From NCBI RefSeq assembly GCF_013373865.1, contig NC_050472.1, forward strand, positions 3,038,001 to 3,102,000: 64,000 nucleotides of DNA. The letters are read 5' to 3'. Numbering within the stretch: position 1 is the first letter of the stretch; each line of letters begins with the position of its first letter. The stretch is from Monomorium pharaonis (lineage: Eukaryota; Arthropoda; Insecta; Hymenoptera; Formicidae). Made by a program: the position numbers and the translations under genes. The notes under the pieces are model-generated. The model made no database searches, was not told the DNA's origin, and saw only the letters and a program-made list of their open reading frames with translations. Of this stretch, positions 35,705 to 48,612 are shown piece by piece.

Positions 35705-38548
35705 AGTATTGAAGGAATGAAAGGACGTGATGGAGAAAGGACCGCGGTGGGATTACTTAAGTCGTAAACGTCAAATATGCAAACATTGCATTCAGAATTA
35801 TAATCCCGCCCTTGCCCGCGGCTGCATACCGTGCCGCCATCGCGTTTAATATTCTCATTTCCCCCCTCTCCGACTTTCTTGCAAAGACCGGCGCGGCGAC
35901 GTAATATGGTCTCTCGCAGAAACACACGCGGATGGACCACCACTTCTGACTAATGACGCTCGTACGTGCGAATTTATTCGACAAATTTATTTGCCGTGTG
36001 TCCTTCTGTCGCGTCGCCTGCGCGTGTTCCACTGTTTCAATAAGATTTAACACACATGAATATTGATGACTGCTCTCCTCGATTAGTGATACGATAGACA
36101 TCGACGCTGGAGTCGATAATTGCCTGCAAGATTTTGTCAAAAACAAAGAATACCGATGATGATGATAATAATAATGAACACAAAAATAATTACAACTAAA
36201 ATGTACCGGTATTTTTAAAAACAATTTATTGAAAAAGGTGTCAAGTTCACAAAGGCAGAAATATTACACTGATATTTTATTGCGAACTACATGTTAATAC
36301 ACTTATAATTTCTGATAAAATGCCCTTTGTAAATAAAATGCGTTTATTCTATTAAAATATAAAATTTCCGTAAAAATTTAATTTAATACTAAAACCTCAT
36401 TATATCTGTTATTTTAAGCGAAATATTATTCTTGAAAATATAATTACATATTTTTATGAATGCTATTTATAAAATCATGCGCTGATTCGAATAGAATACA
36501 TAATGAATTTATTATACACATTATGCAATTTTTTAAACTTGCATTTTTAAGTTTTACAAGTTTCAGTACAGAGACTTGCAAATGGGATGTATTTTTCATT
36601 GTTTCCATATTGATTAGACATTCTCGAAATTTGACAGTAAATTATAATCATTGATGGACAGGCGTGATTGTATATAAAAATATAGAATAAGATTGTTTCT
36701 GAACACATGCTACCAATTTTAAAATGCGTTTTCTCACTCGCGCGCTTGCTCGAGGGAAAGTAATCTGATCGTGAACGGACACGGTAAATTCTGCATTTCT
36801 TCGTTTCGATTTCGCGTCGTCGCTCAGTGAACGTTATGTGCATACGGCGCCGAAGAACACCCGGCACGACGCAGGCAAAAATGAGCACGACGAGCGAAAT
36901 GTACGACGGAATGTCGGACATTCCGACGCAAAAATGCAAATGAACAGATTGCGCCATGAAATTGGGATGGCTCCCCGAAGCCTCGTAGCACACGACGTCA
37001 GCGACTCGCGATAACGGTTTTTCTCTTTTGGGCAACCCTCGTCAGATACGTAATAAAAAAATAAAACGGGAGAGATATGACTTTATCCAACTTTTTAATT
37101 GTGGCGCTAGACGTTTCGAGGGATCGGTAAATTCAAGAATTTTACTGGGACGCAGTTTCCGATAGGATCGGAAAGAAGGTATGCAGTCGAAAAGAATATT
37201 GATTTGATCGTGCGATTAATATCGAGACAGGATGTCTCGATAAAATATTACGAATATGTAGCATTAAAACACGTTTTAACATTTTATTTCTTTATTACGG
37301 CTAACGTTTAACAACTGTACCTTGCGTTAATAGTTGGCACATTGTTATTGCATTAAAATAATTTCCATGCTATTTAAATCACCTGTAACTCGGAAATTTT
37401 ATTCATTCTTATTACTTTTACTTTTGATACACGCAGATTTATTCGCTTTTTATTTGCACGAACACGCGTTGAGGTGACAAGATGGAAAAAAAGTAACGGC
37501 AATTTTCTGGCAAATCGGAGGCCCGTTTGCGACGTGAGAAGACGTTCAACGGAAAGTCACGTCGTGTCGATATTGCGGCTAAGCCACGGCCATAATATCA
37601 AAAAATTGATCGGCATCGAATTTACGTGGCGAGTAAAAAGGAATTTCCGAAGATAGATGAGTTACACTTATTTAGCGACGCTATTTTGTGCCGAAAGGAA
37701 ATTTGATTCGATTGCCTTTTATTGCGGACGCGTTTTTCATGCCAAAAAAAGAAGAGAACCAAGGCGCAAAGGTCTCTGTCTCTACAGCACTATTGAATTT
37801 TAACACTCCGTATAGAGTTATCAGGGATTTATCGGCTGCTCACACGCGTGTAAATCAAACCGAGAACGATCTTCAGTTTTCCTCGTTACAAGTTTCCCCA
37901 TTTCGATCTCTCGACCGTCGATCATGCGTATCCCGACGCGTCGAAACTTCTTCTCGTGTATTTTACTAGTATATGTTTTACCACGATAAAGAAACCCCTC
38001 CGTTCGATAATCCCTCACTCCTCCTTTGACCTCTCACGCCTGGAAGTCGCGCGTGAACCTCGAAAACATGTAAATTCTATTAAAACTTTGCGCCGCCTTT
38101 TCTTATCCACGTCCGATACGTGCGTCACCTTATCTCCCCTCTCGTCCGCCCGGCGGTCACAATGGAAATTTCTTTTCTTCTGATAGAACAGCCGAGCCTA
38201 TAAATCGCGATTAGTCGTTGCGATAACGTTGCCTCGTAGCTGCGCTTCTCGTGCGCTTATCTGTTATTACATATTGGGAAATAACGGGGGCGTTAAATGT
38301 CCAAGATTCGCTTCTTCATCTCGCTCGGTGTCTCTTGTTTTAAAATCCTACACTCCTATATTTTATATTATATCGCAATACAGGTATAAATTTTGAGAGA
38401 CATTTATAACTTTCTCGATGTTGATCGGGTTCTTTTCTGTTAAGAATTTGTTGTTGCGATTTAAAAAATCATGTTTACGTTCGATGAAAATATTAAATAT
38501 AAAAAAAAAAGATTGATTGCATTAACTCACAGGCGCTATGTTTATTTC

Positions 38549-38587
<39 letters not shown>
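38549..38587. repeat. (TTA)13 microsatellite
   Basis: The only long trinucleotide repeat in the window. In one plus frame it reads as a tyrosine run, but the flanking frame is AT-rich and not protein-like, so it is not coding. Confidence 0.95.
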
Positions 38588-38588
<1 letters not shown>

Positions 38589-39419
38589 ATTATCTGCAGC
38601 TTTATTCTGGAAATAAGATATTATATTCGAAAAAAGTTATTAAAAATAAACGTTTTTGAGAAAACAACATAATATTCATTTTCACAAATGAAGCTCTTGC
38701 GCTTTTAATTATAATATACGTACAAAATGATTATGGTTTCATTAATGCACGTTTATCCGTTACTTGGGAATGTTTAAATAAGTGAATATACATTATGTTA
38801 CATGCAAATGAAGGTATATTATGCTTGAAGGATATTTTGAACGAGTCCGAGTATTTTTTTCATCTTTTTATGTAGAACTCGTATTTCACTTTTTTATATT
38901 CTTCACTTAATTATAAATTAAGATACGTTTTCTCCCGGACATGTATTGCTACGCGAAGAATCCGCGAGGTAATATTAAGATCTCTATATTTACATAAAAA
39001 GAATTTTAAGAAATCGCTGTTCTTTATCGTACACATTTGGAACGGGCCATTTCTGTATATAAAACACGCTCATCCATCACCTTAATTATCTTGTACAATT
39101 TATTAGATGTCTAAAAACAGACCGTGTAAATTTTGCTCTTTGCTTAAAAAGATTTAATTTACCGATCAACGCGCAACCAATGGGGAACACGTAAATTCAC
39201 GCAGCTGCATTCACGTTGCATCGGGCTCTCCAATGTGCGAGCCTTCGATGCACGGATGCCTTACCTCTCCGAATCACCTCTCTCGTCTCTCCTCCCTTTG
39301 TGGCCCGTTCTCCTCTCTCGGTCCATGCGTTCATTCTCCGTTGCAGAGGCCGGCTGCATTCGTGGCGGTCAGGTATGCCAGGCTTGCAGACGAAAAAAAT
39401 AAACGGAGAAGAAATGTGG

Positions 39420-39640
39420 AAAGACAAAAAGAGCTGGTAGATGTTGCAGAGGAGAGAGGGTGAGGAAAGGGAGAATCGGTAGAGAGAGAGAAAAGAGAGA
39501 AAGGCATAGAAGGCGCGAAGGATGCGGCTCAAGAAGAAAGAGAAAGAGAGAGAGAGAGAGAAAGGAGGAGGGAAAGGGAGAAAATGACAGGACGAGGAAC
39601 AGGGTGCCAGGGGAGCGGGAGGGAAGGAATCGGGATGAGA
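39420..39640 (+). repeat. long purine-rich tract with (AG)8
   Basis: Roughly 220 bases are dominated by A and G on the plus strand, with an AG run at 39545-39560. The composition is much like 18030-18230 and 44700-45010. Confidence 0.75.
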
Positions 39641-41787
39641 GTAGCCTGACCTGGCCCGACCTGACTCGATCTAAACAATCGGAGCAGATCGGCCTTCGAA
39701 AATATCGTCAGCACCCGTGAACACGCTCCTGCGTGTTCGTGCACGCGCTCACCAGACTGAGAGGAGCTCGCTCTTCATAAAAGTCCAATGGACGAACGAG
39801 ACGTGCGATACGATAACGCTGTGAAATATACGGATGTGCTAAATGAAGTCCCCCAGGCCGCTAACGAGATTAATTTGCGAGCGCGTCTGGCTGCGGAAAA
39901 CCCCGCGGAAAGACACCGGCCGGTAATTCAATCGACAAACGGACAGGCGTAAAATTCGAAACACACAATGCTTGGTTAATTCTTAATCGTGCCTTTGTCT
40001 TTATTTGACGCGGATTATATGATATTACTTCCTTTCGGACACCGTGGAGAGTGTTTATTCTTGTCAAATTGCTAAAGGCCATTTTATTTTATTACATTTA
40101 TTGTAGTAAATGTATAACTGAATAATTTCTTTGATTTTGAAAATTGCTAATTAAGAAGCATTCAAACAGTGCATCAAATAGATTACATTGCAAAAAAGTG
40201 TCATATCAATAAAAAGGTAAATATCATAAATATGGAAAAATTGAAATTCCACGATAATTTTTCTTATTTATACTTAAATATATAAGTATATATTTTTAAT
40301 ATGTAGGTGTATATTGTTCTGTCACCTAGGAAATAAATATTTCTAACATGCTAATTACAATTAAATGGCTGAAGAAATAATAAATGAGGATTTAATGACT
40401 CTCGTATCGGAGTGCTCCCGATTAAGCTTGTGTCGAATGACATCGAGTCTTGGATTTAATTTGCATTACGTGCCGCAGAGAACAGTATATCGCTTTCCAA
40501 TTAAAGCCGCGGGATTATCGAGGAGCTCCCGACATCGCATTAGCACACGTGCGAATGTAGAAGCACTGATGTGAAAAGTCTCGTCCCAGGATAAATAAAT
40601 CTCGTGTGGCGATGTAATTTATCAGTTAATACCTGTGTTTCGTGCTGCTTTTTTACAATGTAGAAAAGTTGAACGAGTAATTTAAGATAACATGCCTAAC
40701 ATGCAATTAATTAAAGAGTATTATCAGAATTATTTTCTGCATTAATTACAACTGCTACAAATTCAATAGCAGTATCTATTTTATTAATACATTACAGTTG
40801 TTTGAAATAGTAATCTTGTCTAATTGTGCACACGAAACAGCAATCGTGTCGGAATAATTTGATTTTAAAACAGTAATTATTCAGCTGACCCTTTTACGAA
40901 CGCGTTATGCTTCCCACTTTTAATCGTGAAATCCTTTTAGCTCCGCTGTCACGTACATTTTACATTTCGTAGAACGGCTTTATCGCAAGTAAAAATTGAA
41001 TCTCCTCCGTAATCATATTACTCCGAACTCTCTCATGCTTTCATTACGTCACCATACATTCAGCGTCGTTGCGTTTAACAATGTGTGATTTCATATTAGT
41101 AAGCGAGAACGCTTTCGGCGAAGAAAAAAATTCCACCGATCTGTAAGTGCATTAAATATTACAAGAAGATTATATAAAGTATAAGATCAGATAAGTGAGA
41201 TTTTGTTAGAACAATTATTGACCAATTTTAAGTTATATTTTGTCAATATTTTTCACAACATTGTTTATCACGTTTAAACTTCCTTTACAATTACTTTAAT
41301 CGCTCAACAAAATTATTTCTAGCTCAGTATCCAATTTTTAGATACTTTAGTAGTATTGTGTTTTTTGTCTGTAAAATAATGTTAAAATTAAAACAGACAG
41401 GGGATATTTTTTAATCCACATATATTAATTATATTCGCAAAGGCTAATGGCCGGGATTAACCGATAATTTGTAACACTATAACGTATTGAATTATTACAT
41501 TGTTATTATGTATATTATTATAGTGTTTGTACGTGCGCTAATCTTGTACAAGATGTATGCAAATGAGCGTGGAAAAGCCGCGGTTTCCGCTTGCGGTGTC
41601 GCATCCGTGGGATTTCGAGTGTCCGCAGGACAAAATCTGTGGTTCTCCAGCGGACCGTCGCGTTCAGCCTCAAATTAAACTCCCGTTCGATGTTTGCATT
41701 TCCGACGTGTTGCAAATCCTGGTGCTGCGGCGTTTTAGTTAGAATATGCGATAATGCATCGCGACGCGAACAAGTTTATGAGCCACT

Positions 41788-41823
41788 TTTTCCGCCACGC
41801 GATTACGCACGCGTGGCGGAAAA
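41788..41823. repeat. perfect 14-bp hairpin
   Basis: TTTTCCGCCACGCG (41788-41801) and its exact reverse complement (41810-41823) are separated by an 8-base loop, ATTACGCA. Fourteen paired bases, nine of them G-C, make this the most stable short hairpin I noticed. It is too short for a typical microRNA precursor. It may be a structured regulatory site or a relic of a fold-back insertion. Confidence 0.9.
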
Positions 41824-43164
41824 GACTGCGGGGAAGCGTTACTCGCGTTGATGTTGATTCGTACAACTGCGTAATCGAATTTACGCGGCTTTTTAGAGCA
41901 CGAAAATGCGAATTCTACGCAGATCGAATCTTTATAAAATGAAGAGTCCTCCTATGTGTCTCGGTGCCGTTTTGCTTCGCATTCACCGCCGCCGTTGCGA
42001 GAGACGCCCGAATTTCTAGACGCGTTATTGGGCAGGTAAAGTTCCCGACGTCCGAAATATGAATTTTTCATAGTGACGCGAGGAATCTGTTCTCTTAAGA
42101 TTTTGGTACGCGAATGAAAAATTCATATTACGCACATTACGAACTTCACCGTGCACTTCGTAACGCACCGTAACGCGATTGAAATCTCCGTTCGTTGACA
42201 TAGACGAATGCTTATCTCCAAGTACAACAGCGACCGCCTAACAATCTCCAAAGTTTCCGAAGCTCTCGCTACAGAAAACATTTGTTTCGGGGATTAATGA
42301 CCGTAATCTTTTAATCTCCTTCGCGGCAAAATGATATTAAACGTCAGTCCCGTAGCCGGCTTGTTCACGAAAATTTCAGCCTTTATTTTCGAATGTTTAA
42401 TTTGAAACGGGTCCACGTGAATTTGCGAGGGCGACGCGGCGTCTGCACGCTTTCCCCATTTCCCGCGACGAAATTGTCGCTCGTCGAACCAGGGCGACGA
42501 GCCAGCGTCGCGTCGACAAACAAAACAGGGAGCCACGTTAAATAAGGCGGGGAAAACGCCGACGAAGCGACGATTATCGCCGGCCCGACGGCCGCGCTGA
42601 TAGCTCTGTCGATTCGTGAAATCGTGTCCGGTGCATCGATGCACTCGCGAGCCAGTCGGGTGAGTAGAGTTTGCTGGAGGGGTTGAAACAGACGGGTGGA
42701 GGGAAAGGGCTTATGTTCGCGCTGATGGGTCGGCTGGCACGGCTACTCGATTGGAAATCGCGGGTCGATCACACGAGGTCTCATCGCGTCGATTTGTTTT
42801 GCGCTGATTTGAGCGGCGCCGTGTCGTTGACGCTCTTCGCTACGTATAAGGATGTTTTATTAAAGCGACGGTGATATTCGTGGCGTAGATTATGATGGAT
42901 GGTCCACGACGAGAGGGGGAGATGAGAGATGAGAGTTAAAAAGAATCGCTTTGTCGAAAATTATCATTTGTTTTCGACGGTATTATACGAAATAAACTGA
43001 CGGCGTTGTCTAGAAATTTCACTACACTACACGCTTGACAAAATAAATGAAGCAAATTTTGACGAAACAAAACTGAAACATTTGATCTTGAAACTTTGAT
43101 AGTATTAGTAATTTTTTATTTGACGTATAGAATATATTTAAATAACGTTTCCCAATAATTCTTT

Positions 43165-43573
43165 TTAACCCTTTGCGACATGGAGTATTCAGGACTTTAG
43201 AATCATATGTTTAACAAGTGTAAAAAAAATAGATAATTATAGATTTTTAATTGCATAATTGTAAACAAATAGTCAAAGTTTATGCTTTTTTTATGGCGAA
43301 AATGAATTCTTCGCTAAACTATTATCAATTAAACTGACACTTTAGGATACCTAAAGTATTTTTCAGAATTTTCAGTTGTTTCTTTTATTATAAATTAATA
43401 ACCTTTGAAAAATATGGAAAAATTAATATTCAAATTAATTTTTCCGCTATATTGAATTCGCCATTTTTAATTTTAAAATTCTGAATTCTGATTCGTAATC
43501 AGCGACCTGAAAAATTTCTCGGTGTAAAATTTCAACAAAATCGATTACAAAAATTCACGACACAAACAGTTAA
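43165..43573. mobile_element. candidate piggyBac-type non-autonomous element
   Basis: TTAA at 43165-43168 is followed by CCCTTTGCGACATGGA. The reverse complement of the other end, after TTAA at 43570-43573, reads CTGTTTGTGTCGTGAA. Ten of 16 positions agree. TTAA target duplications and ends starting with C and a T run are typical of piggyBac-derived short elements. The roughly 400-base interior is AT-rich with no transposase frame. Ends this diverged mean an old insertion or a chance match. Confidence 0.45.
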
Positions 43574-43577
43574 TATA

Positions 43578-43612
43578 TTAATATTTATTACAATGTTTTA
43601 ATATTTATTACA
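43578..43612. repeat. 20-bp-period tandem duplication
   Basis: TTAATATTTATTACA occurs at 43578-43592 and 43598-43612, starting five bases after the right TTAA of the candidate element. The unit is AT-rich and probably arose by slippage. Confidence 0.8.
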
Positions 43613-44207
43613 TGATTAATGATGCGCGATATATTATCGGGCGTTTCGTAAAAATTATTCAGCCGCATGGAGAAACTCGAGACGAATTAATTTCTCGGTT
43701 ATCGAGAGTGCCGCAAGTATTAATAAGAAATCCCGCGCATGCAGTGGATAATTCCCGTAATTCCGGCGACGTCGATGAGCGATCGCGACGCTTTAGCACG
43801 CTAATTTTCTTAATGCGCTATCGGGCGTTCAAACAAATGCATCCTCCCACCCGAGCGTTAGCGTTCAAGCTTGCTCGTTGAATTCGTTTAATTGGAGGCG
43901 TGCGTGACGCGATCAGCTCTCTCTTTCTCGTTGGCGTCGGTGCACGACACACGATTCCTTTGTTTCAAGTATAACGCGCGCGTACATACATACAGAGAGC
44001 GAGAAATCAGGAAGTCCCCCGCTCGCCCCGCGCCACTCCAAGGGAAGATAAGATCGTCGCCTGGTCCCCGTTTCGTACACGCGCGCGTAGGGGTAACACA
44101 CGTCCGCCGCGTACGCGCGAGGGCGAGAAATAAGCCCGCGCGCATTTAGCATAATGCATCAGATATGCCGGTCGGTCCAACGGCGCCGGGAGCATTTAGG
44201 CCGCGGC

Positions 44208-45021
44208 TATATTTTAAATACAAACGTCTACTCAGAGCTTGCAAACGTCACGCGGAAACGCGCCGCGTGATGTGTATCATCTCACGTGTGATGGTAACGC
44301 CGATTTCGGCGAAAAAATATTGCAGATTTCTCGGAACGTTCGACGATACCGGCTCTATTATACCCTTGGGTTTATTTCTCAATTTAAGGGACGGAGTTTC
44401 CTGCTTTTGTCAGGATTGGCGAATGAAATGTACGAGTTAATCGCGTGGATTCTATATCGGGCGCAATACGCTTCGGTGCGTATCGCATTCGCCAAACGCG
44501 CGCTTATCGCGAAATTCTCTCGTGAGATTCCCCCCTCGCCGCGCGTTACTCACCATCTCCGAATTCAAGAGATACGCGCGAATTATCCCGGACCGCTCTC
44601 TTATCGGCGGTTCGCAGCCGAGATCCCCAAACGCAACGACGGGATCGCAAAGGGTGGCTGACCCCCTTCAGCGAATCAGCTGTTCGAGCCGACGTTACAT
44701 CGCGACCGGCGAGCCGCGGCGGGGAACCGGAGGAACGGAAAAGGAGAAGGGGAGGGGGGTGGGGGGCACCACCTCGGGCGGCGAATCTCAAAGCATACCA
44801 CGGTGAGCGACAGAGGAGAACGAGGGCCGAGAGCAGGGCGGAAAAGAAGAGGGACAGAGATGAGAAATACACTCGAGAGAAAGGGATGAGTAGTCAGAGA
44901 GAACCTGAAAGAGGTGGGCAGGAGAGAGGAAGACAAGAAGGCCACGAAGGAAGGGGGTGGGGGGAAAGCGGACGCGTGGGAGAGTTCGGGTCCGACCAGG
45001 GTGGTGCTCAACCTGACACAG
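44208..45021 (+). other. possible non-coding first exon region
   Basis: A CpG- and purine-rich block ends in CAG|GTGAGC (GT at 45022), followed 16 bases later by GAG|GTGAGC (GT at 45038). Both are strong donor motifs on the same strand as the ratchet-like sites. From about 44700 to 45010 the plus strand is almost all purine, resembling exonic-enhancer-rich 5' UTR sequence. A TATA-like TATATTTTAAATA at 44208-44220 precedes TCAGAG at 44233, a spacing slightly short for a TATA/initiator pair. The exon start cannot be fixed and no coding frame is claimed. It may simply be a purine repeat. Confidence 0.25.
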
Positions 45022-47900
45022 GTGAGCGGAAGTCGAGGTGAGCTCTGGCACGGCTATCTTCGAGCTCCGTGAGTTCCATTAACTCGTAGGAAATTCGATC
45101 TCCTCGCGACGCTTTACCGGTTGCCGATGTTGATTTTGGTACGCGCCGCTTCTCGGTGATGCATCTCGTAGATTTCTCCGCTTCTTCCTTTCTTTCTTTC
45201 TTTTTTTCTTTTCTTTTTTTTTTAAGTTATACAATACTCGCGCTCCTTCTCGACGTTGGACGCGAGAACGGATTTCGAGAGAGGCTCACGTCAGTAGAAT
45301 GTCCGTTTGAGGATCATCGGGTTGATCGATGTACAGGATAAAGTTCGTTCGACGAGGATGACAGTCGTGACTCGATAGATCGTACCCCTGGATCAGTCGT
45401 ACGTATCGATCTATTAATGCGTAGCGGAATGACGATAATATGATAATTAATGTAGCGAGCGCGGCGTGTCGATATTGAAAAGAATGTGATATACTATACC
45501 ATTCCGTTTTCGATCTGTGGACATGGCCGCAGAACGTATGAATGAATACGTAAGTGGATGCACGATAAATTACCAACTGGATTGCTTAATGGAAATTTCG
45601 GCCAACACTTGTCACATTCCATCAAATATTCCATTTCTAAATCACACATGCAAATTTTACATTAAATCGTATCCCAAAGTAATGTATTCTTACAACAAGT
45701 ATTTTTAGTCGTCCATGGTCGTCATTATTCTATAAATCGTGATTCTGCAATCGTAGAATTATTTCATGTAAAATTTTACGCTGCAGGACAATCGAGAAAT
45801 CGATAATCTCTAAAACGAAATTGACTGAAGTTGCTCCGCTTTCGGTGAAAATTTGGAATTCCGATGGTCTCATAATACCGGAAGCGACTCTTTCCTCGCA
45901 ACTCTTTCATTCTTCCTCGCGCGTTCCGTTCCTTTCTTTAATTTCCGCCGAAATTTCGCCGGCGGACGCAGCTTCGAACGAGAAACACGACGCACAGCGA
46001 CTTTTGACCTCGGCGAAATTACCGCGCGAGCTCGTTTCGCGGCAAAGACTGCCCGCCGCCGAAATTGAATCAATTAGGGGACACTGATATTTTTTTTTGT
46101 CGTGCAATTTAAAATGGTGACGGCAACGACGACAATGATCACCGTCGGTTATCGGATTATTGCTGCTGGCGGATTGTGCATCGCTATTATTATCTGCAAT
46201 TACGATGCAGAACCGTCGATGCTGTAGAGCGCGGTCCAATTAAAAGATATTCGCTGTATTGTATCGACGGAATAATTACGCGTTCGCTATATGAAAATAC
46301 AGGTCGAACCGATCGGACTCACTACCGTCGGAGATATAAACAATCTGTACGTAAGCGTTTGAAAAACATTATACAATTTTCTACAAGGATGGCAATTAAT
46401 GTAGATAAAGGGAAATTCTATACGTTGCTTCGTTCAATTTTTCGTTAAGTGCATATTTTTTAATTAAAAAACACATTTTTTTGTATTCTTTTAAAAAGAA
46501 TTCTGATGATACTAAAAATGTTATTAACAGAATGAGTAATGGAATAGACATTCAAACGTGAAAGACGTAATTTAGGAAAAAGAAATGTTAAATTTGCACG
46601 TCTAATCGCCTTCTGGAAATGTAAAACTATAAACATGATTTTTAACAATTAAATACAGCAGCGTTTAAAAACGTTTGACGGATAGGTTGGCAACGCTCGT
46701 GATTGACATGTAATTTATGGTTTCATGACGAAACTTCGAAAGCTTCGTTTTGCCGACGAGTAGGAAATTTTGGCCTTGTACCAATTTTCGCTTGAATCGT
46801 TCGTTATCGCGAGGCGAAATGAGAAATTGCGAGCGGTACGAAGTTGTAGCTGTGTTTAGCGCGGTGTTAAGCGCGGAGACGCATAAATAATCCGGTGCAA
46901 CGACAGGAGAAACGTCGGGCACGTGAAGCATAGAATTACGGAAGTAGTACAAGTTAGGCCGAAGGGGTATTGGTAGTAACGACAGCTTAATCAATGAGCT
47001 GTCGAACGCGGTCGCGCATTTAGCGGTTTATGAGCAAGTAGAACGCGCGATTCTTCTCATCCAAATGAGAACAAACTATTTCCAGCGGCCGTTGATCGAA
47101 AGTGTAAACAGAATTATGCGTAATACGGATAAAATGCTAATGCGAAAGCCGATTCTCTTCTTCTCCCTTCGCCTGTTATTTCCTCATCATTAAAATCATA
47201 TTTTCCTTATTCCAACAGTTAAAATTCTATTAAATCGAGCTCTATCAATGAAAGATCTACTTGATTGAATTCTCTCAATTAAATTTCTGTTAATTCAGAC
47301 TTTGCGACACGTATTGTTATAACAGGTAATAATTATAATTAAAGTTTTTGACGGTCGATTAATGTGTTGCCTCCTAAAACTGCCTCTTCTTCCTTCAGTC
47401 ATATTCGAAACTTGTAAATAATTTTGACGAGATTTTCGTAGACGAGTATAGAAAAATATCACGCTAAAGTTTATCGTGGCGAAAAGCGAGAAAAGTAAAC
47501 TTTGAACAAAATCGTCGACCGACTGCTGGCACTAACTTGAAGAAGAAGCAGCGCAGAGGAAGAAAATACGAAGGGGGGATGGGAAGAGTGAAGGGAGGGT
47601 AAAAAGGAGGATCTGGCGTGAACCGCTGGCCAAACGGCGCCAGCCGACAATCTTTTTTTCTTACGTTTCGCAGCAACACCAGACTTCCTCTCCTTTTTCT
47701 TCTCCCGATTATGCCCGACTTCTTTACTTTGGTTTCACTCTCGTTGCGTTCCACTACCTTGTCGCGAGTTGAAGCTTGACTTTTGCCCATCGAGCATAGA
47801 CTCGAGCAATTTCACGGATTGCGTGACATTTGAGAAACGCGGCAGATTATTTTCGATACTAAAGGAAATTTTATATTATTAGAAAACACAAAAATAAGGT
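45022..47900. other. non-coding stretch
   Basis: A mix of CpG-rich (45030-45450, 45820-46080) and AT-rich sequence. No recognisable frame, RNA gene or element end was found. A T/C-rich run lies at 45180-45222. Confidence 0.55.
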
Positions 47901-47901
47901 A

Positions 47902-48078
47902 TACGAATTTTCTCTTAAAATTTACCCTTAAAATCTGGCAATTGTAGGATAATGACTTGTTTCGGTTGACTTGTTTATGTAAATTTTACTAAAAAGTATA
48001 GTAAAATTCGAGGTCACACATTCTCCCACAATTACCAAATTTTGAGGATGAATTTTAAGAGAAAATTCTCTCTGTGTA
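47902..48078. mobile_element. fold-back MITE, nearly whole-length palindrome
   Basis: The 50 bases at 47905-47954 match the reverse complement of 48019-48068 at 43 positions, without gaps; the outermost 18 are identical. The centre forms a second stem, AATTTTACTA/TAGTAAAATT at 47982-48008, around a 7-base loop. Outside the arms, TATAC on the left and GTGTATA on the right fit a TA target site, with a few bases (an ACAGAGA-like segment) missing at the left end. This pattern is typical of non-autonomous Tc1/mariner-type elements. There is no coding capacity. Five of the seven mismatches are transitions plus one further A/G, so it is moderately old. Confidence 0.8.
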
Positions 48079-48592
48079 TATGCATTTTACCTGAGATTGT
48101 ACATTATACATTGTACAGATATTAAAATGTAGTCGGTGGAATAACGAAGGCATTTCTTGAAGTATTTTCGGATAAGCTCTCTCTTTCATTTTGTTTTTGT
48201 GTTTTTCATATAAAAGATATGTTAAAGTGTATAGTTATTTGTATAATATATTCATTAATTCGCATTCTCTTCTTGCGAGAACGACTTATTGCATTTACTT
48301 ATCTTTTAAGAAAATATCTTGCGTATAAACTCGTCAAAGAAATGTGTATATCCCACGTATGTCATCAGGTTCAATAACGAGATGTAGATAATTATATTCG
48401 AGATGCAGTCCTCAGCGAAACCTGAAAGCCACCGTAATAAAATTGTAACGATGGAACGCTTGATACACTAAGCCACTTTTGGTGTATCAATGTCGATAGC
48501 ACTTGATCGAACATGAATATATTATTTAACTTATTTGCTTTGCAAAGTACTCGATCGAAAGAAAAACAGAGAGAACGAAAGAAAGAGAGAGG

Positions 48593-48612
48593 GTGTGTGT
48601 GTGTATGTGTGT
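48593..48612. repeat. (GT)n microsatellite
   Basis: A GT run interrupted by one A follows directly after a GA-rich stretch. It is the only notable GT repeat in the window. Confidence 0.9.

Larger units (their letters stand above)
33743..43160. other. non-coding stretch, mixed
   Basis: No supported exon is present. Notable items are a hairpin flanking a T run (33992-34021), a GA run at 35685, an (ATT)13 run at 38549, a purine tract at 39420-39640 and a perfect 14-bp hairpin at 41788-41823. A minus-strand frame at 36547-37035 encodes a hydrophobic segment of about 17 residues (YISLVVLIFACVVPGVL) but no recognisable domain. Confidence 0.55.

Noticed and set aside
42020..42045. GGGCAG|GTAAAG as a ratchet point
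   Set aside because: The tract before the AG is not pyrimidine-rich and the donor is weak.
45015..45022. reading 45021|45022 as a ratchet point
   Set aside because: CAG|GTGAGC lacks any pyrimidine tract upstream (the flank is purine-rich), so it can only be a donor.
48460..48490. 9-bp inverted repeat TTGATACAC/GTGTATCAA
   Set aside because: Within chance expectation for short arms with a 13-base loop; no element boundary is visible.
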